Below the pieces are notes generated by a model that saw only the letters and a program-made list of their open reading frames with translations, was not told where the DNA came from and searched no databases. A stretch of DNA of 34,706 bases from assembly GCA_015066955.1 (NCBI GenBank), contig SVNJ01000004.1, positions 1-34,706 of the forward strand, in the 5' to 3' direction. The translations under genes and the position numbers were made by a program. The DNA is from Ruminococcus sp. (GTDB lineage: Bacteria > Bacillota > Clostridia > Oscillospirales > Ruminococcaceae). Below, one piece after another: positions 8,275-15,301 of this stretch. How positions within the stretch are numbered: position 1 is the stretch's first letter; each line of letters opens with the position of its first letter.

Positions 8275-8898
8275 ATGAACAGAAATATTAATCAACAGAC
8301 GGTAAGACGTCTGCCGATGTACCTTGAATATCTTGAAGCTCTCCCTGAGGATGACTGCCATAAGCAGAATATTTCCGCAACGGCAATTGCTGAGGCTTTG
8401 TCGCTGAATGATGTGCAGGTAAGAAAGGACCTTGCATCTGTAAGCAGCGGCGGCAGACCTAAGGTAGGCTATGTAACGGACGAGCTTATTACCGACATAA
8501 AGCGTTTTCTCGGCTATTACAACAATGACGGTGTAATCATTGCAGGTGCGGGAAATTTCGGACGAGGACTTCTCTCCTTTGAGGGTTTTGAGAAGTACGG
8601 GCTTAAGGTACTTGCAGGCTTTGACAGAAACAGTGAAATAATAGGCACTGAGATTCACGGTCTTACAATTTATCCCGTAGACCGCATGAAGGAATTCTGT
8701 GCCGAGAAAAATGTACATATAGGAATTATTACCGTGCCTGAGCATGAAGCTCAGGAGGTATGCGATATAATGGTAAAATCGGGAATAACGGCTATTCTCA
8801 ACTTTGCGTGTGTGCAGCTGAATGCGCCTGAAAATGTTTCCGTGCAGAATCAGAATATTGCATTCAGCCTTGCGATGCTTTCAAGGGATTTTCTGTAA
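8275..8898 (+). CDS. rex: redox-sensing transcriptional repressor Rex
   Basis: Senses the NADH/NAD+ ratio and represses fermentation and redox genes when NADH is low. The 207 residues match the family (about 210). An N-terminal winged helix (NISATAIAEALSLNDVQVRKDL) is followed by a Rossmann domain with the nucleotide loop IIAGAGNFGRGLLS and the swapped C-terminal helix QNIAFSLAMLSRDF. I start at ATG 8275, 1 nt after the nfnB stop; an in-frame ATG 63 nt upstream would only add residues read from inside nfnB. The usual YFGEFGKRGVGY segment after QVRKDL is replaced by SVSSGGRPKVGY, so DNA specificity may differ. Being last in nfnA-nfnB-rex suggests it controls its own operon. Confidence 0.92.
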   Translation: MNRNINQQTVRRLPMYLEYLEALPEDDCHKQNISATAIAEALSLNDVQVRKDLASVSSGGRPKVGYVTDELITDIKRFLGYYNNDGVIIAGAGNFGRGLLSFEGFEKYGLKVLAGFDRNSEIIGTEIHGLTIYPVDRMKEFCAEKNVHIGIITVPEHEAQEVCDIMVKSGITAILNFACVQLNAPENVSVQNQNIAFSLAMLSRDFL

Positions 8899-8958
8899 GG
8901 AATAATTAATCAGTAAAATGAATATAATGAAGAGAAATGATTCTTCATCTTCTCTGAA

Positions 8959-9004
8959 AACACAACGGCTTCGGAAATTGCTCTCCGAAGCCGTTGTGTT
9001 TTTA
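8959..9004. terminator. bidirectional terminator between rex and vanY
   Basis: A perfect 17-bp stem (8959-8975 with 8984-9000) around an 8-nt loop, with T residues on the plus side and A residues before it, so it can serve both convergent genes. Confidence 0.9.
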
Positions 9005-9015
9005 TTATATTCGCA

Positions 9016-10203
9016 TTATTCTGCAGATTCTTCGCTGTATTCCGGCTCAGATGTCTCGCCTTCCTCAGCAGACTCGTCACTGCTTTCCTCGTCTGAGGAT
9101 TCCTCATCTTCAGCGGCTTCCTCTTCGGTAACCTCTTCCGTAGCTTCCTCTGTAGGAGCTTCTGTTGCGTCCTGAAGAAGTGTGGATGAGTTATCAGCCT
9201 TTTCGTCAAGGTATACCGTAACTATAAATCCGTCAATGTTATTTCCCGATATATCGTACTTTAATGAAGAAGGAACGGGAACGAAAGTTGTATCTGAGCT
9301 GTCATCTGAGGGGAAGAAATAAATCTCATACTTCTTGTTTTCGCCGTCCTTGAATTTAAGGTGCTCTCCGTCATAAGCGTGCTCTCTTACAAGGTCGATA
9401 TATTCTTCGAGGCAGATTCCGTTTTCATGCATATAGTATGCATGAGGTATTCCAACGTAGCGGTAGTGCCAGGGCTCATACTGAATCTGTGTAATATCGG
9501 TTTTATCCTCTGCGTAACGGAGGATAAAGCCATACTTCCAGCAGTTTTTGTTAATCCAGTCGTATTCGCCTGTACCGTCATAATCCCATGTAGTGCTTGT
9601 GGTGAAATCGAGGGCATATCCTGATTCGTGCTCACTGTGACCGGGAAGAGCCACTCTCTCTGAGGTATCATTTCCCGTAGAGGCAAGGTCCTCATCGTAA
9701 AGCTCCTGCTGACGCTCTTTTGTACGATAACCGCCTATTATAACGATATCGTCGTAGTTTGTAGCTTCGTTGAAGTCGTCAAGCATTGTAGCAAGAGGCT
9801 CGTAGACTGTTCTGAGAATCTGCATATTGTAGTCGTTGCCGACAAAGCTTGTTCTGCCGTCCTCGTCGAGCATTTCGTTGATTGTAACAAGCTCCTCGTT
9901 GCCGCCGATGTATTCAACATCATTATTTACGAGGATAAGATCGCCCTTGAATTTATCCGTAGTTTTTACGGCATTTGTGATAAAAGTAATCTGATCGGGG
10001 TCGGGTGCTTCCGTAGTCGGCTCGGTAAGCTCAATTTCAATGTCTGAAGCTTCAGATGTTGATACTGTACCGATAGGCTCAGCCTTGTCCACTGCCTTGT
10101 ATATTGCATATCCGCCAAGCGAGAGTATAACGGCTGAGATGCACACCTCTGTAACTATTTTGGCATTTCTGATACTTTTTCTTTTGTTTTCGTCCCTGCC
10201 CAT
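9016..10203 (-). CDS. membrane-anchored D-alanyl-D-alanine carboxypeptidase, VanY/M15B type
   Basis: Trims the terminal D-Ala from peptidoglycan stem peptides outside the cell. The 395 residues run: short basic N-terminus, one membrane span at about 18-37, a Thr/Glu linker, then the M15B zinc peptidase. Its motifs are GGYRTKERQQELYD, the zinc ligands in LPGHSEHESGYALDF (HxxxxxxD type), and the late EPWHYRYVG. The last 55 residues are an unusual tail of Glu, Ser, Asp and Thr (EESSDEESSDESAEEGE). ATG 10201-10203 follows TAAAAAGGAGATTAATT. It transcribes towards rex and shares the terminator. Regular growth-related cell-wall remodelling is more likely than vancomycin resistance, since no vanX or vanA-type ligase is visible. 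Confidence 0.87.
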   Translation of the reverse strand: MGRDENKRKSIRNAKIVTEVCISAVILSLGGYAIYKAVDKAEPIGTVSTSEASDIEIELTEPTTEAPDPDQITFITNAVKTTDKFKGDLILVNNDVEYIGGNEELVTINEMLDEDGRTSFVGNDYNMQILRTVYEPLATMLDDFNEATNYDDIVIIGGYRTKERQQELYDEDLASTGNDTSERVALPGHSEHESGYALDFTTSTTWDYDGTGEYDWINKNCWKYGFILRYAEDKTDITQIQYEPWHYRYVGIPHAYYMHENGICLEEYIDLVREHAYDGEHLKFKDGENKKYEIYFFPSDDSSDTTFVPVPSSLKYDISGNNIDGFIVTVYLDEKADNSSTLLQDATEAPTEEATEEVTEEEAAEDEESSDEESSDESAEEGETSEPEYSEESAE

Positions 10204-10304
10204 AATTAATCTCCTTTTTAGGGTGCGTTGATGCTAAACCGTACACCCTGATTCTGAACGTTTTTACCGTTTCTTTATTCTTGTACACATATTCATTCAG
10301 TATG

Positions 10305-10313
10305 ATTATACCA
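10305..10313 (-). promoter_or_regulatory. extended -10 promoter for vanY
   Basis: The minus strand reads TGGTATAAT (complement of 10305-10313), an extended -10 box. The -35 region is weak. The leader to ATG 10203 would be about 95 nt. Confidence 0.45.
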
Positions 10314-10583
10314 CAATTTGAAGAAGAAATATATAGTTTTCGTCTCATGTTTGTAGAAACGCCCAAAATCAAGGGTGTCAATCACAGAATATATGGTATA
10401 ATCGCACAGAAAAGAGTGGGTTATCCGGTGCAGGCAGGCGGCAAACGGGAAAACTATCGTCTGGTTTCGTATTATGTTAAAGCGGTGAAACTAAATACAT
10501 GTAAAAACAGTTGAATTTTAGTGCATGTTGCATAAGTCGTTCCCCCTGTTTAGCACTGAAATGCACAATCTTTCGAAAATCAC

Positions 10584-10612
10584 TTGAAAAATAACGTTTA
10601 CAGTGCTATAAT
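10584..10612 (+). promoter_or_regulatory. sigma-A promoter of the zinc-ribbon repeat gene
   Basis: TTGAAA (10584-10589), exactly 17 nt, TATAAT (10607-10612). Transcription would start near 10619, leaving a leader of about 125 nt. Confidence 0.75.
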
Positions 10613-10640
10613 AGTTAGGGTAGAATAAATAGTATTTGAT

Positions 10641-10676
10641 GGCTTTTAAAACAATAAAGACAAAAGCCTATTTTTT
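10641..10676 (+). terminator. terminator-like hairpin in the leader, possible attenuator
   Basis: GGCTTTT (10641-10647) pairs with AAAAGCC (10662-10668), followed by TA and six T residues. It lies only about 20 nt after the predicted transcription start and about 70 nt before the gene. It could cut transcription short or make a small RNA of about 58 nt. The stem is short and AT-rich. Confidence 0.4.
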
Positions 10677-10742
10677 GCCTTTCAGCAATTCAGCCGTCTC
10701 CCTCTCGGCAGCGTTGTGATTGTGCGTAAGGAGTGATTTTTT

Positions 10743-12353
10743 GTGATTTGTCCAAAATGCGGAACCGAAAACAAAACAAAATTCAAGTTCTGCGTAAAAT
10801 GCGGAAGTAATCTTGAAGACCCGAGTGAGGTTAATATAGAACAGGTTGACATGGGCGGCTATCGTTCGGAAGAGGACTATACCTCAGAAAAGAACAGCTT
10901 CAAAATCGGAAGCGGTACCTTTACCATAAGCGACAGAGCCCCCGAAACCTCAAACGGCATGTTTACTGCCGATGAACTTAACGATACCGACGAGGAATTC
11001 GATTTCAGCAATATCGATGAACCGTTTATTCCCAAGCTTGATGCGGACCGTGTGAAGATTCCTACAGGTGCACCACAGCAGCCGATGCAGAATCCTGCTA
11101 TGCAGGGTATGGGTATGAATCCACAGCAGCCGATGCAGAATCCCGCTATGCAGGGTATGGGCATGCCTCCTCAGCAGCCGATGCAGAATCCTGCTATGCA
11201 GGGCATGGGTATGAATCCACAGCAGCCGATGCAGAATCCTGCTATGCAGGGTATGGGTATGAACCCCCAGCAGCCGATGCAGAATCCCGCTATGCCGGGC
11301 ATGGGTATGAATCAGATGTACGGCGGTCAGCCTATGTATGGTCAGCCCATGATGGCTCAGCCTCAGATTATCGGCTACGACCAGAACGGTATGCCTATTT
11401 ACGGTCAGCCTATGATGGCTCAGCCTGTTGTAATCGGCTATGACCAGAATGGTATGCCTATCTACGGTCAGTCTCAGCCTATGATGTACGGTCAGCCCGT
11501 AGTTGTCGGCTATGATCAGAACGGTATGCCTGTCTACGGTCAGTCTCAGCCTATGATGTACGGCATGCAGCCGCAGATGAACGAACAGGGCGAGCATGCT
11601 GCACCTATGGGTATGCCTGCACAAGGAATGGCTCCCATGCAGGGTATGCAGGGAGTGCAAGGTATGCAGGGTATGCCCGGAATGTACGGTATGCCTCAGG
11701 CACAGCCTCAGCAGCCTCAGCCCCAGCAGCAGAACGCCAATCAGGTGAAGGTTCCGAATAAATTCTGGAACGAATTCTTCTCAGAGGACGGCGATGAAGG
11801 CGACGGTCAGGACGATTTTTTCGGTAAGCCCCGTCAGGGCGCAGGAAATATGGGCGGAGTTTCCGCTGACGGTCTTGATATGAGCAGGCTAAAAAAAAAC
11901 GAGCGTAAAAAACGTACATATATGAACGATACGCCCGACGTTGATGCAAGTGCCCTTAAGCCGAACGAAAGTGACAAGTTCAACAAGATGTTCATGAGAG
12001 GTACAGCACAGGTCAATGCGGACGATTTACAGGAGAATCAGCCTAAATATAAGAGAAACTATATGAATGCAGCTGGTGAGGTTGACGCTGATACTCTCGA
12101 AGTTCACGAGCACAAGAAAACAAAGATTACCATGAAGTTTGCAGGTGAGGCAAATGCTGATGAGCTTCAGGCTTATGAAGCAGAGCATAAGGAGGCTTTA
12201 ATGGCACAGGCAGACCACGCTGTTGAGGCACTTCCCAAAAAGAAGGCTGCCGTTGTTGATGAAATCGACGCTATTGAGCTTCCCGCACACATGCAGGCAC
12301 GTAAAACCGTGCATAATGAAAATCCGGAAATTCCCGGCTTGCCGGAGATTTAA
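10743..12353 (+). CDS. zinc-ribbon protein with Met/Gln/Pro-rich tandem repeats
   Basis: A 536-residue protein with no family I can name beyond its N-terminus. Residues 1-22 form a zinc ribbon (CPKCG, then FCVKCG). Residues 26-110 are acidic. Residues 114-193 are five 16-residue repeats of the type PMQNPAMQGMGMNPQQ. Residues 194-275 carry three copies of GYDQNGMPxYGQ. Residues 289-330 are low-complexity QGM and PQQ runs. A previously unremarked C-terminal array at about 373-492 has five 23-24-residue repeats beginning V-D/N-A-x-x-L. No membrane span is seen, so it is probably cytoplasmic. GTG 10743 is set by AAGGAGTGATTTTTT. mscL follows after 22 nt. A scaffold or assembly role is a guess. 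Confidence 0.7.
   Translation: MICPKCGTENKTKFKFCVKCGSNLEDPSEVNIEQVDMGGYRSEEDYTSEKNSFKIGSGTFTISDRAPETSNGMFTADELNDTDEEFDFSNIDEPFIPKLDADRVKIPTGAPQQPMQNPAMQGMGMNPQQPMQNPAMQGMGMPPQQPMQNPAMQGMGMNPQQPMQNPAMQGMGMNPQQPMQNPAMPGMGMNQMYGGQPMYGQPMMAQPQIIGYDQNGMPIYGQPMMAQPVVIGYDQNGMPIYGQSQPMMYGQPVVVGYDQNGMPVYGQSQPMMYGMQPQMNEQGEHAAPMGMPAQGMAPMQGMQGVQGMQGMPGMYGMPQAQPQQPQPQQQNANQVKVPNKFWNEFFSEDGDEGDGQDDFFGKPRQGAGNMGGVSADGLDMSRLKKNERKKRTYMNDTPDVDASALKPNESDKFNKMFMRGTAQVNADDLQENQPKYKRNYMNAAGEVDADTLEVHEHKKTKITMKFAGEANADELQAYEAEHKEALMAQADHAVEALPKKKAAVVDEIDAIELPAHMQARKTVHNENPEIPGLPEI
11082..11321 (+). repeat. five tandem 48-bp repeats inside the coding region
   Basis: Each 48-bp unit encodes a 16-residue PMQNPAMQGMGM-type repeat. 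The copies are nearly identical in DNA, with synonymous changes (cct/ccc), so copy number may vary by slippage or recombination. Confidence 0.85.
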
Positions 12354-12375
12354 AAAATACATAGGAGAGTAAGAT

Positions 12376-12798
12376 ATGAAAAAGTTTTTTGAAGAATTCA
12401 AAACATTTATTGCAAGAGGAAATGTAATAGACCTCGCTATCGGTATGATTATAGGTTCGGCATTTACAGCTATCGTAACATCACTTGTCAACGATATGCT
12501 CATGCCGCTGATCGGTACCATCATGGGCGGTATTGACCTTAGCAATCTTAGTATCGAGATTCCTTGGAATCTTGCAGGCGACCCTGTTTACATCTGCTAC
12601 GGTAATTTCCTTCAGGCAATCCTTAACTTTGTTATCATTGCATTCTGCATCTTCATGCTTGTAAAGGTTATCAATAAGTTTGTCAAGAAGAAGGAAGCAC
12701 CTCCTGCAGGTCCTACAAAGGATCAGGAGCTTCTTACAGAAATCAGAGACCTTCTCAAGGCACAGGCTGCTTCAAAGGCAGACGAGAAGAAGGAATAA
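12376..12798 (+). CDS. mscL: large-conductance mechanosensitive channel
   Basis: The pentameric membrane channel that opens under hypo-osmotic shock to release solutes. The 140 residues match the family. The amphipathic N-terminal helix and TM1 read KKFFEEFKTFIARGNVIDLA then IGMIIGSAFTAIVTSLVND, with the conserved MLMPLIG turn. After a short periplasmic loop comes TM2 (LNFVIIAFCIFMLVKVIN) and the C-terminal coiled helix (ELLTEIRDLLKAQ). The ribosome site AGGAGAGTAAGAT is 22 nt after the zinc-ribbon repeat gene, so the two are probably cotranscribed. Confidence 0.95.
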   Translation: MKKFFEEFKTFIARGNVIDLAIGMIIGSAFTAIVTSLVNDMLMPLIGTIMGGIDLSNLSIEIPWNLAGDPVYICYGNFLQAILNFVIIAFCIFMLVKVINKFVKKKEAPPAGPTKDQELLTEIRDLLKAQAASKADEKKE

Positions 12799-12823
12799 TT
12801 TATTCCGAAGAATAATGGCATTC

Positions 12824-12849
12824 AGGATGTCACGCTGAAGTGACATCCT
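12824..12849 (+). terminator. weak terminator hairpin after mscL
   Basis: A 9-bp stem, AGGATGTCA (12824-12832) and TGACATCCT (12841-12849), around an 8-nt loop, followed by a T-rich but interrupted tail. It may be leaky, allowing read-through into the next gene. Confidence 0.55.
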
Positions 12850-12887
12850 TTGCTTGTTTATATTTTCAATTTTTTAGGGAGATTTTT

Positions 12888-13682
12888 ATGGCAGAAAACA
12901 ATAAAAAAATATCAGCAATAATAGGAGGAGTAGTACTTGCGGCAGCAGCTGCAGGAATCATTTTCCTCACAACAACCGATGAACCCCCTACAGAAAGAGC
13001 TTCAAGCTCTCAGAGTGCAGGCATAAACAGAGATAACGGTCCAAAGGTTCAGTCAAAGGGCAGTGCAAGCGTAGTATTCGCCGCACCTCAGGACAGCAAC
13101 GCTACGGAAGAACAGCTTAAAGAGGCTGCTGCCGTTATCGAAGAACGTATTCTGGACTATTACATACTTGATTTCGTAACGTCGGTCAATGCGCAGGATA
13201 AAACGGTAAGCCTTGATTTTTCGTGGGATTTGCCTATTGAATTTGACGCAGAGGCTATGGTCAAGGAAGTCAGCAGGGAGTACCATATCACTGTTAAAGA
13301 AGGCAATGGTGAATATCTTGACGGAGCAGATGACGGTGATATTATTGCTGAAAACGCTGATATAGCAGATGCGGTTGCCATAATCGAAACAAACGATAAA
13401 GGAAAAGAAGAGTACTTTATAGAAATAAGCTTCACTGAGGACGCAAAGCAGAAATATATTGATGCAACGGAAAGGCTTGCGGGTACGGACAAGCAGATTG
13501 CATTCTGGATTGACAATTCCATGATGTATGCGGCTGATGTTGAGAAAAAGTCTGAGGACGGCGTGCTGAAAATCGGCACAAGATGCTTCACTCTCGACGA
13601 CGCACATCAGTATGCGTGCGCAATTGAGAACGGTTCACTTCCTTTTGCAATGAATGTAAAGAGCTTTGAGGAAAGTAAATAA
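12888..13682 (+). CDS. membrane-anchored protein with a SecD P1-head-like domain
   Basis: A 264-residue protein with one N-terminal membrane span (about 8-26, IIGGVVLAAAAAGIIFL), a Ser-rich linker and an extracytoplasmic domain. That domain reads like the P1 head of SecD: ATEEQLKEAAAVIEERI, then an YFIEISFTEDAKQKYIDAT strand-helix unit, IAFWIDNSMMYA, and the characteristic end DAHQYACAIENGSLPFAMNV (SecD has GALPFSLNV-type). The six membrane spans of SecD are absent, so it cannot be a normal SecD. ATG 12888 is chosen over an upstream in-frame start because TTAGGGAGATTTTT lies just before it. Function unknown; homology to the SecDF head is inferred from motif order. Confidence 0.7.
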   Translation: MAENNKKISAIIGGVVLAAAAAGIIFLTTTDEPPTERASSSQSAGINRDNGPKVQSKGSASVVFAAPQDSNATEEQLKEAAAVIEERILDYYILDFVTSVNAQDKTVSLDFSWDLPIEFDAEAMVKEVSREYHITVKEGNGEYLDGADDGDIIAENADIADAVAIIETNDKGKEEYFIEISFTEDAKQKYIDATERLAGTDKQIAFWIDNSMMYAADVEKKSEDGVLKIGTRCFTLDDAHQYACAIENGSLPFAMNVKSFEESK

Positions 13683-13689
13683 AATTAAA

Positions 13690-13708
13690 GGGGCGGATTT
13701 TCCGTCCC
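13690..13708. terminator. terminator between convergent genes
   Basis: GGGGCGGA (13690-13697), loop TTT, TCCGTCCC (13701-13708), one G-T pair, followed by TTATTCTTT. On the other strand it is followed by a T-containing tail (CTTTAATTTTA), so it may also end gpr. Confidence 0.55.
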
Positions 13709-13719
13709 TTATTCTTTGC

Positions 13720-14571
13720 TCAGAAAAGCCCTCTCACGTCCTCAAAGGTAAGGCTTGGCTGGAGTGCAAGGTTGATTCCGAAAGCTATAAGCTGTGATGC
13801 TCTTTCGGTAAGACGGTCAACGTCACGGGGAGTTACCATCATATTCGGCAGCTTATTGTCGGGATTTTCACCCGTAAGACTTCTCACTATAGTGTGCATA
13901 TCCACAACCGTAGGCACACCTACTGCAATAACAGGCACACCGAAAAGCTTTTCCGAAAGCTCCTTGCGTGCGTTTGAAACACCGCTTCCGGGCGAAATTC
14001 CGCTGTCGGAAAGCTGGATTGTAGTTCCGAGACGGCTGATGTCGGAACATGCAAATGCGTCAACAGCGATTATCCCTGCAGGCTTAAGCTCACGGCAGAT
14101 TGCACGGACGATTTCCGCCGTTTCAATACCTGTCTGACCGAGAACGCCTCCCGAAAATACACTTACACGTCTCAAGGACGTGAGAAAGGCTTCCTCCTCG
14201 CTGTCAAGCTCATCACGGAGATGACGTGTTGCAAGAACCTTTGCGGCGGTCTGCGGACCCAGTGCATCGGGAGTTATATCATTGTTTCCGAGACCTACCA
14301 CAAGAATTTCGCCTTCGGGGATAAGAAGCTTCAGCTCTGCCGCAAGCTCCTGTGCCATATCCTCATATACGTCGGAAAATTTACTGAGACTGTTTCCTTC
14401 GAGCGTTATATATCGACCCTTTCCCTTTCCGAGAGTATGGCGGTGACGGTCATCGTCGATGATTATTTCCGTTATGCGGAATGCTTCTCCTCTTTTTTGC
14501 TGATGTATACCTTCGGTCTGCGGCGATACCGCCTCAACCTGTTCAACTGCCAGATCAGTTCTTATATTCAT
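13720..14571 (-). CDS. gpr: germination protease (spore protease) GPR
   Basis: Degrades small acid-soluble proteins when spores germinate (peptidase family A25). The 283-residue protein shows the conserved start IRTDLAVE, the active-site regions VVGLGNNDITPDALGP and IIAVDAFA, and GTTIQLSDSGISPGSGV, VPVIAVGVPTVVD and NMMVTPRDVD. I start at ATG 14571, preceded by AATAAGGAGATTTTT; an upstream in-frame ATG has no ribosome site. As written only two residues precede IRTDLA, so the usual inhibitory propeptide (about 10-15 residues in Bacillus) is nearly absent. An internal segment of about 80 residues between VVD and VTP in Bacillus GPR is also missing. It diverges from rpsT, as in Bacillus, but no spoIIP follows. 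Confidence 0.92.
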   Translation of the reverse strand: MNIRTDLAVEQVEAVSPQTEGIHQQKRGEAFRITEIIIDDDRHRHTLGKGKGRYITLEGNSLSKFSDVYEDMAQELAAELKLLIPEGEILVVGLGNNDITPDALGPQTAAKVLATRHLRDELDSEEEAFLTSLRRVSVFSGGVLGQTGIETAEIVRAICRELKPAGIIAVDAFACSDISRLGTTIQLSDSGISPGSGVSNARKELSEKLFGVPVIAVGVPTVVDMHTIVRSLTGENPDNKLPNMMVTPRDVDRLTERASQLIAFGINLALQPSLTFEDVRGLF

Positions 14572-14648
14572 AAAAATCTCCTTATTGTTTTGTGCATAAT
14601 GCTTTAAATGCAACATAAAATTTTATTGTAAAATTGCTGTTTTGCCTA

Positions 14649-14677
14649 TTGAAAAATTTTTCGGAAAATGTTACAAT
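14649..14677 (+). promoter_or_regulatory. promoter of rpsT
   Basis: TTGAAA (14649-14654), 17 nt, TACAAT (14672-14677), consistent with strong sigma-A transcription starting near 14684. Confidence 0.75.
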
Positions 14678-14683
14678 TAATAT

Positions 14684-14832
14684 TGTCTCAGTGCGGAGTT
14701 ATACTCTGCGTTTTGCAGGTGTGCGTTGCATCTGCCCAAGCGTGCGACCCAAGTACGCTTATTATATGTAAAATGCGGTCAATCTGTCATGGCAGATAAT
14801 GGCTGCGCAAATTTTCAAGGAGGTGTAACAAA
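14684..14832 (+). promoter_or_regulatory. long structured leader of rpsT
   Basis: About 149 nt of untranslated leader, long for a small ribosomal protein gene. Potential helices are GCGGAGT/ACTCTGC (14693-14709), AAGCGT/ACGCTT (14739-14761) and ATCTG/CAGAT just upstream of the ribosome site. It may mediate feedback by S20, but I do not recognise it as a known leader family. Confidence 0.35.
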
Positions 14833-15093
14833 ATGCCAAACATTAAATCTGCAAAGAAGAGAGTTAAGGTTAACAAGACAAAGGCTGCTGCTAACAAGGC
14901 AAGAAAGTCAAATCTTAAGACTGTAATCAAGAAGGCTGATATCGCTTGCACAACAAATGCTGCTGATAAGGCAGAGGCTATCAAGGTTGCTATCAAGAAG
15001 GTAGACCAGGCTTGTGCTAAGGGTCTTATGCACAAGAATGCTGCTGCAAGAAAGAAGTCTCAGCTCGCTAAGAAGCTTAACGCTGCAGGCTAA
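14833..15093 (+). CDS. rpsT: 30S ribosomal protein S20
   Basis: Binds 16S rRNA early in small-subunit assembly. The 86 residues are the usual length. The protein is the expected Lys/Ala-rich helical bundle: MPNIKSAKKRVKVNKT, then NKARKSNLKTVIKKA, and the conserved end HKNAAARKKSQLAKKLNA. The ribosome site CAAGGAGGTGTAACAAA is near-ideal. Codon choice is strongly biased (AAG, GCT), as for a highly expressed gene. It has its own promoter and terminator, so it is monocistronic, divergent from gpr. Confidence 0.97.
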   Translation: MPNIKSAKKRVKVNKTKAAANKARKSNLKTVIKKADIACTTNAADKAEAIKVAIKKVDQACAKGLMHKNAAARKKSQLAKKLNAAG

Positions 15094-15118
15094 TTATTGA
15101 AAGTCTTTTAAACATATT

Positions 15119-15149
15119 CACCTCCGAAGGTTTTCGGAGGTGTTTTTTT
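15119..15149 (+). terminator. intrinsic terminator of rpsT
   Basis: A perfect 10-bp stem CACCTCCGAA/TTCGGAGGTG (15119-15128, 15133-15142), loop GGTT, then seven T residues. Confidence 0.95.
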
Positions 15150-15206
15150 GTGTGGATACAGGGTAAATTAATTTTCAACAAATCCCCTTATATTTGCAAA
15201 ATTCCC

Positions 15207-15235
15207 TTGCAATACCCGAAAATTTATAGTATAAT
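15207..15235 (+). promoter_or_regulatory. promoter of the YfhO-family gene
   Basis: TTGCAA (15207-15212), 17 nt, TATAAT (15230-15235). Confidence 0.75.
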
Positions 15236-15301
15236 AGAATTTATGATTATATGTAGCGGACAGACGAGCTGTGCTGTCCCGAAAACAAAGGAGGAAACAA
15301 A

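Larger units (their letters stand above)
10204..10742. other. 539-bp divergent intergenic region
   Basis: Holds the minus-strand vanY promoter region, two plus-strand TATAAT boxes (10397-10402 in the extended context TGGTATAAT, and 10607-10612 with a full -35), and a terminator-like hairpin before the next gene. An open 77-codon frame at 10281-10514 crosses the promoter-like sequences, lacks a ribosome site and resembles nothing, so I do not call it. Confidence 0.6.

Noticed and set aside
8910-9209. Long frames opposite the acidic tail of the carboxypeptidase
   Set aside because: They are produced by the biased Glu/Ser codons of the tail; the real gene is on the minus strand with motifs and a ribosome site.
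9016-10203. A vancomycin-resistance locus (VanY with a D-Ala-D-Lac ligase)
   Set aside because: The ligase at 2049-3236 looks like an ordinary Ddl beside murF, and there is no vanH, vanX or VanRS pair in the window.
10281-10514. A 77-codon plus-strand frame in the 10.2-10.7 kb gap
   Set aside because: It spans promoter-like boxes, lacks a ribosome site and shows no recognisable features.
10950-11660. A 236-codon His/Leu-rich minus-strand frame
   Set aside because: It is the shadow of the Met/Gln/Pro repeats; the plus-strand gene has the start, zinc ribbon and operon context.
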